Source of the DNA: Parasphingorhabdus marina DSM 22363
GTDB lineage: Bacteria; Pseudomonadota; Alphaproteobacteria; Sphingomonadales; Sphingomonadaceae
Direction: 5' to 3'
NCBI RefSeq assembly: GCF_900128895.1
Contig: NZ_FSQW01000001.1
Coordinates: 1,364,001-1,428,000 of the forward strand
DNA length: 64,000 nt
Shown here: piece after piece, positions 61,052 to 64,000 of the stretch
How positions within the stretch are numbered: the stretch's first letter is position 1
Layout: the number at the start of each line of letters is the position of its first letter
Position numbers and translations under genes: made by a program
Notes under the pieces: model-generated
The model's input: the letters and a program-made list of their open reading frames with translations, nothing else
What the model was told of the DNA's origin: nothing
Databases searched by the model: none

Positions 61052-62506
61052 CTAGCTTTCTTTTTTGAGCCGCTCTTCGCGCAGCTTTGACCGCCTTACC
61101 TTGCCAGCCGTATCGCGTAAAGCATGGTCGACAAACTCATAGCTGCGCGGTCTCTTGTAAGCCACCAGCCGTGTTGCGACAAATTCTTTCAAGTCTTGTT
61201 CCGCAAGTGCCTTTCCGGGTTCAATGATCGCGTGAATGGTTGCTCCGAGGTCATCGTTCGGCAGTCCGATTACGGCACAGGATTTGACTTCGGAATGCTC
61301 CTCAAGGACTCCTTCAATTTCTGCAGGATAGACATTGGATCCGCCAACAAGGATCATGTCCGAACGGCGATCGGCAAGGTAAAGAAATCCGTCTTCATCA
61401 AAATGCCCCATGTCGCCAAGTGTCTGCCAGCCGTCCCTGGATTCCACTTCCGCTCCGACATAGCGATAGGTCTCGCCTCTTTCCGGGTCGGGGCGCATGT
61501 AGACTTCCCCGATCGTCCCAGGCGGTGCTTCCTTGCCATCATCGTCAAGAATCTTGATTTCGCCAGCAAACACGCGTCCTACCGAGCCACGATGCGCTAG
61601 CCATTCGGTGCCGGTGATCACCGTGCCCGCCATGCCTTCGGTTGCGGCGTAGAGTTCCCAGATGACATCGCCACCCAGCCAGTTGATCCAGGCTTCCTTG
61701 AGCCAGGCAGGGCAGGGCGCGGCGAGGTGCCAGACGGTCTTCAGTGACGACACGTCATATTGCGCCTTGATCTCGTCTTCCAGTCGCCAGATCCGGCCCA
61801 TCATTGTCGGGACCAGATAGATCCAGCTGGCCTTGTGTCTGGCGACATTGGCCAGCACCGCCTCGGCATCGAAGCGGGGCATGATCACCATGTGCGCACC
61901 AGCCGTGACGGCCGCTATCGCTGTGACAAACGGGGCGTTATGATAGAGCGGGCCCGGCATGATGGCGACATCGTCCGCCGTGATGCGCCATCCGGCGGCA
62001 GTTTCGAATTCGCACCAGGCGGGTGCGGTGGCCAATATCAGCTTTGGCCGTCCTGTTGACCCCCCGGATGTCGGCGCTTTCCAGCAGGATGTCACAAGTT
62101 CAGGCAGTGCACTGTCGTCGTCCTGACTGTCCCGAAGTTCAACATAGGAAACCGTCTCCGGTTCAATTTCGATATCGTCATTGGCGATGACAATTTTTGA
62201 TCCGGCCAGCGCGATGATTTCCTCGATTTCCGGTCGAGGGAGGCGCGAGGACACCGGTTGCGGTGTGGCTCCTGCTTTCCAGCAGGCGAAACAGCTTTCG
62301 ATGAAATCCAGGCCGTTGGGCAGCGCGATGGTGACCATGTCATCCAGTTGCACGCCGCGAGCGATCAGCGCTCTGGCGGCCCGGTTTGTCCTCCGGTCGA
62401 GTTCTTCCCAGGTTACGCTTTCATTGTGGTCGGAAAGCGCCAGCGCATCCGGCTTGTTGGAGCGGTGGTGGGCCAGCAATCTCGCAAGAGACAGCTGATC
62501 GGTCAT
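61052..62506 (-). CDS. Acyl-CoA synthetase (AMP-forming)
   Basis: About 484 residues. The start at 62506 (MTDQLSLARLL) is chosen because its ATG overlaps the preceding stop as ATGA; three in-frame residues earlier is possible. The P-loop reads PTSGGSTGRPKLILAT. The central motif is YAATEGMAGTVITG, and the hinge is LADRRSDMILVGGSNVYPAEIE. The catalytic Lys is in DTAGKVRRSKLREE. It is somewhat shorter than typical members and clearly a different subgroup from the synthetase at 50394, so a different acid is likely. It is the middle gene of the hydrolase-synthetase-double-TetR operon. Confidence 0.9.
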   Translation of the reverse strand: MTDQLSLARLLAHHRSNKPDALALSDHNESVTWEELDRRTNRAARALIARGVQLDDMVTIALPNGLDFIESCFACWKAGATPQPVSSRLPRPEIEEIIALAGSKIVIANDDIEIEPETVSYVELRDSQDDDSALPELVTSCWKAPTSGGSTGRPKLILATAPAWCEFETAAGWRITADDVAIMPGPLYHNAPFVTAIAAVTAGAHMVIMPRFDAEAVLANVARHKASWIYLVPTMMGRIWRLEDEIKAQYDVSSLKTVWHLAAPCPAWLKEAWINWLGGDVIWELYAATEGMAGTVITGTEWLAHRGSVGRVFAGEIKILDDDGKEAPPGTIGEVYMRPDPERGETYRYVGAEVESRDGWQTLGDMGHFDEDGFLYLADRRSDMILVGGSNVYPAEIEGVLEEHSEVKSCAVIGLPNDDLGATIHAIIEPGKALAEQDLKEFVATRLVAYKRPRSYEFVDHALRDTAGKVRRSKLREERLKKES

Positions 62507-63651
62507 TGCACGCACTCGAAAATCTTCTCGCAGAGCAAGGCATCGCGAGGATCGCCTACCGTGCTGTCACCCATCTGGTTCAGGACATAGCCGATCCCGA
62601 CGCCATGGCCGATATCCAGGCAGCCGAAGGATCCGCCCCAGCCGGAATGACCAACGGTTGTGTCATGTGGGCCGTACATGTTCATGATGTTGCCAGACAT
62701 GCCTTGCCGCCACATGGCGGGCTGGCCCAGCAATATGTCCACACGGTCTGTCTGCAGTTCGCACATGGCCTCGACCGTTTCAGGTTGCATCAGGGTAACG
62801 CAGTCCAGTGTGCCGCCATTGGCCGCAGCGCCATACAGGCGCGCCAAACCCATCGCCGTTGCATGCCCGTTCCCGGCCGGAATTTGCGCGGCTCGCCAGG
62901 CGCGCTGGTTGGGCAAGGTCGGTTCCATATCGGGGTTGGTGACGGCAATGACCGCTTCGGGTGGCGCAGCGGCCGGATCAGATTGCAGGGGTGGTTGAAG
63001 CGGGGACGGAATCAGCGAAGAAACACGATGTTCCTCGCTTTCCGGCAGGCCAATATAGACATCGGCATTCATCGGGCCCGCCAGGCTCTCGGCCAGATAA
63101 TCACCGGGAAGCAAGCCCGTTGCGCGGCGGATAAGTTCGCCGGCAAGAAACCCGTAGGTCATCGCATGATAAGAATTCTTGGTGCCCGGTTCCCACATCG
63201 GGGCCTGCTTCTCGAGGCGTCCGATAACTGTATCCCAGTCATAAAATTCCTCCAGTGTCGTTGGTTCTTCAATGCCGGGCAGACCAGCCTGGTGGGACAT
63301 GAGCTGCGAGACGGTGGTCTTTTCCTTGCCGTTGCAGCCATATTCCGGCCAGTAGTCAGAGACCAGCGCATCATAATCCAGCTTGCCCTGATCGACGAGA
63401 GTGGCGACTTCCAGAGCCGCGACTCCCTTGGTGGCGGACCAGATATTGACCAGCGTGTCCTTGGTCCACGGTATGGTGCGCTCTGCATCGCGCCAGCCGG
63501 CGTGCAGATCGACGACCAGCTCGCCCTTGACATAGACTGCGAGCGAGGAACCCAGTTCCCGATAGGCGTCATCCCGTTCAAAATTATGCGCGAATGCATC
63601 TTTCACACTCTCAAAGCCAGGCTTTGCAAATCCGTGAATTTCGGTGGCCAT
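62503..63651 (-). CDS. Beta-lactamase-fold serine hydrolase, EstB-like
   Basis: About 382 residues from the ATG at 63651 (MATEIHGFAKPGFESV), preferred because GGAGAG lies 5 to 10 bases before it. The class-C beta-lactamase/EstB fold is shown by the nucleophile motif WSATKG (S72-xx-K75), SHQAGLPG, and YHAMTYGFLAGELIRRATG with the conserved Tyr. It also has GNGHATAMGLARLYGA. No signal peptide is visible, so it is probably cytoplasmic and an esterase rather than an antibiotic-degrading enzyme. It heads the leftward operon with an acyl-CoA synthetase and the double-TetR regulator. Confidence 0.88.
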   Translation of the reverse strand: MATEIHGFAKPGFESVKDAFAHNFERDDAYRELGSSLAVYVKGELVVDLHAGWRDAERTIPWTKDTLVNIWSATKGVAALEVATLVDQGKLDYDALVSDYWPEYGCNGKEKTTVSQLMSHQAGLPGIEEPTTLEEFYDWDTVIGRLEKQAPMWEPGTKNSYHAMTYGFLAGELIRRATGLLPGDYLAESLAGPMNADVYIGLPESEEHRVSSLIPSPLQPPLQSDPAAAPPEAVIAVTNPDMEPTLPNQRAWRAAQIPAGNGHATAMGLARLYGAAANGGTLDCVTLMQPETVEAMCELQTDRVDILLGQPAMWRQGMSGNIMNMYGPHDTTVGHSGWGGSFGCLDIGHGVGIGYVLNQMGDSTVGDPRDALLCEKIFECVQ

Positions 63652-63729
63652 CTGTCTCTCCATCGCTGTTTGCGCGCCGGGAATTTCTGTGTCCGCATGC
63701 GTCACTGGACTTCTTGGTAACGCGGCAAA

Positions 63730-63742
63730 TTGATTCAATCAA
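63730..63742. promoter_or_regulatory. Palindrome upstream of the EstB-like operon
   Basis: TTGATT and AATCAA are perfect arms around a single C, 79-91 bases before the EstB-like start. TTGATT is also the half-site of the wide inverted repeat at 38807-38850. This gap also precedes the SDR at 63924 on the other strand. Confidence 0.4.
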
Positions 63743-63923
63743 CAGTAATATCGATAAACATACCTTAATGTCGAATAAATATTGACAGTCATGCAATCCG
63801 CTCTAGGATCGGGCCGCAAAGAAGCCGATTCCGGGAATTACGTCCGAAATATTCGGGCGGATTATCGGGAAACAGGTGAGCCATTTATGGGGAGCGGGAG
63901 GAAATTTTCCCAGTGATGTCAAT

Positions 63924-64000
63924 ATGATGAAGCCGGAGTTTTCCACCGATCTGTCAGGTCAGGTCGCGCTTGTCACCGGTGCCACGTCGGGCCTCGGTTG
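63924..64000 (+). CDS. SDR-family oxidoreductase, N-terminus only
   Basis: The first 25 codons of a gene cut by the right window edge. The visible sequence contains the Rossmann start GQVALVTGATSGLG, so the family is certain but function is not. Two adjacent ATG codons (63924 and 63927) are possible starts. A GGGAGGAAA lies further upstream than normal, so the start is uncertain. It is divergent from the EstB-like operon and continues the catabolic island. Confidence 0.7.
   Translation, partial: MMKPEFSTDLSGQVALVTGATSGLG

Noticed and set aside
62386-63720. 444-codon plus-strand open frame
   Set aside because: Antisense to the EstB-like and CoA synthetase genes, which carry the SxxK and P-loop motifs.
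31037-64000. Island as a mobile element
   Set aside because: No integrase, transposase, tRNA end or flanking repeat was seen within the window; transfer cannot be shown.

Overview
The window looks like chromosomal DNA of a sphingomonad (Alphaproteobacteria, Sphingomonadales). This is inferred from many large TonB-dependent receptors, a TPR-sulfotransferase next to one of them, alphaproteobacterial corrinoid genes, and a dense block of SDR, acyl-CoA and monooxygenase genes with moderately high GC. No rRNA, tRNA, insertion sequence, phage gene or CRISPR array was seen. The genus is not determined.

Region 1 (1-5.6 kb): a truncated exported lipoprotein, a small exported TPR protein, and a zinc-acquisition pair (a ZnuD-like receptor with an acidic/His loop, and a His-rich COG0523 GTPase). 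A Zur-box-like palindrome inside a larger inverted repeat precedes the receptor. A GNAT acetyltransferase follows.

Region 2 (5.7-17.5 kb): a corrinoid uptake and cobalamin assembly locus. An adenosylcobalamin riboswitch ends in a hairpin that covers the ribosome binding site of a BtuB-type receptor. Ten genes then follow with overlapping ends: Thr-P decarboxylase, cobO, btuF, btuC, btuD, cbiB, cobQ, cobT, cobS and cobC. The kinase cobU is divergent. No corrin-ring genes are present, so the locus fits uptake and completion of scavenged precursors.

Region 3 (17.7-30.9 kb): an RND efflux operon (adaptor, pump, NodT-type outer-membrane lipoprotein), a small K+ channel, glucokinase, a TPR-sulfotransferase and a 1053-residue TonB receptor. 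An 811-base stretch without a recognisable gene follows.

Region 4 (31-64 kb): a catabolic island running to the window edge. It carries a CYP153-like P450, two 4-hydroxyacetophenone-monooxygenase-type Baeyer-Villiger enzymes, seven SDRs, an HSL-type hydrolase, an EstB-type serine hydrolase, an SMP-30-type lactonase-like protein, two acyl-CoA synthetases, an acyl-CoA dehydrogenase, an atypical crotonase, a MaoC-type hydratase, a CaiB/BaiF CoA-transferase, a CMD-like protein, two transporters, a TonB receptor, a tandem SnoaL-like protein, a TetR regulator and a fused double-TetR regulator. Read together these suggest hydroxylation, alcohol oxidation, Baeyer-Villiger ester or lactone formation, hydrolysis, CoA activation and beta-oxidation of a hydrophobic, possibly alicyclic or terpenoid, ketone or alcohol. 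The substrate is not shown by the sequence. Several promoter regions in the island carry palindromes that are candidate operators.
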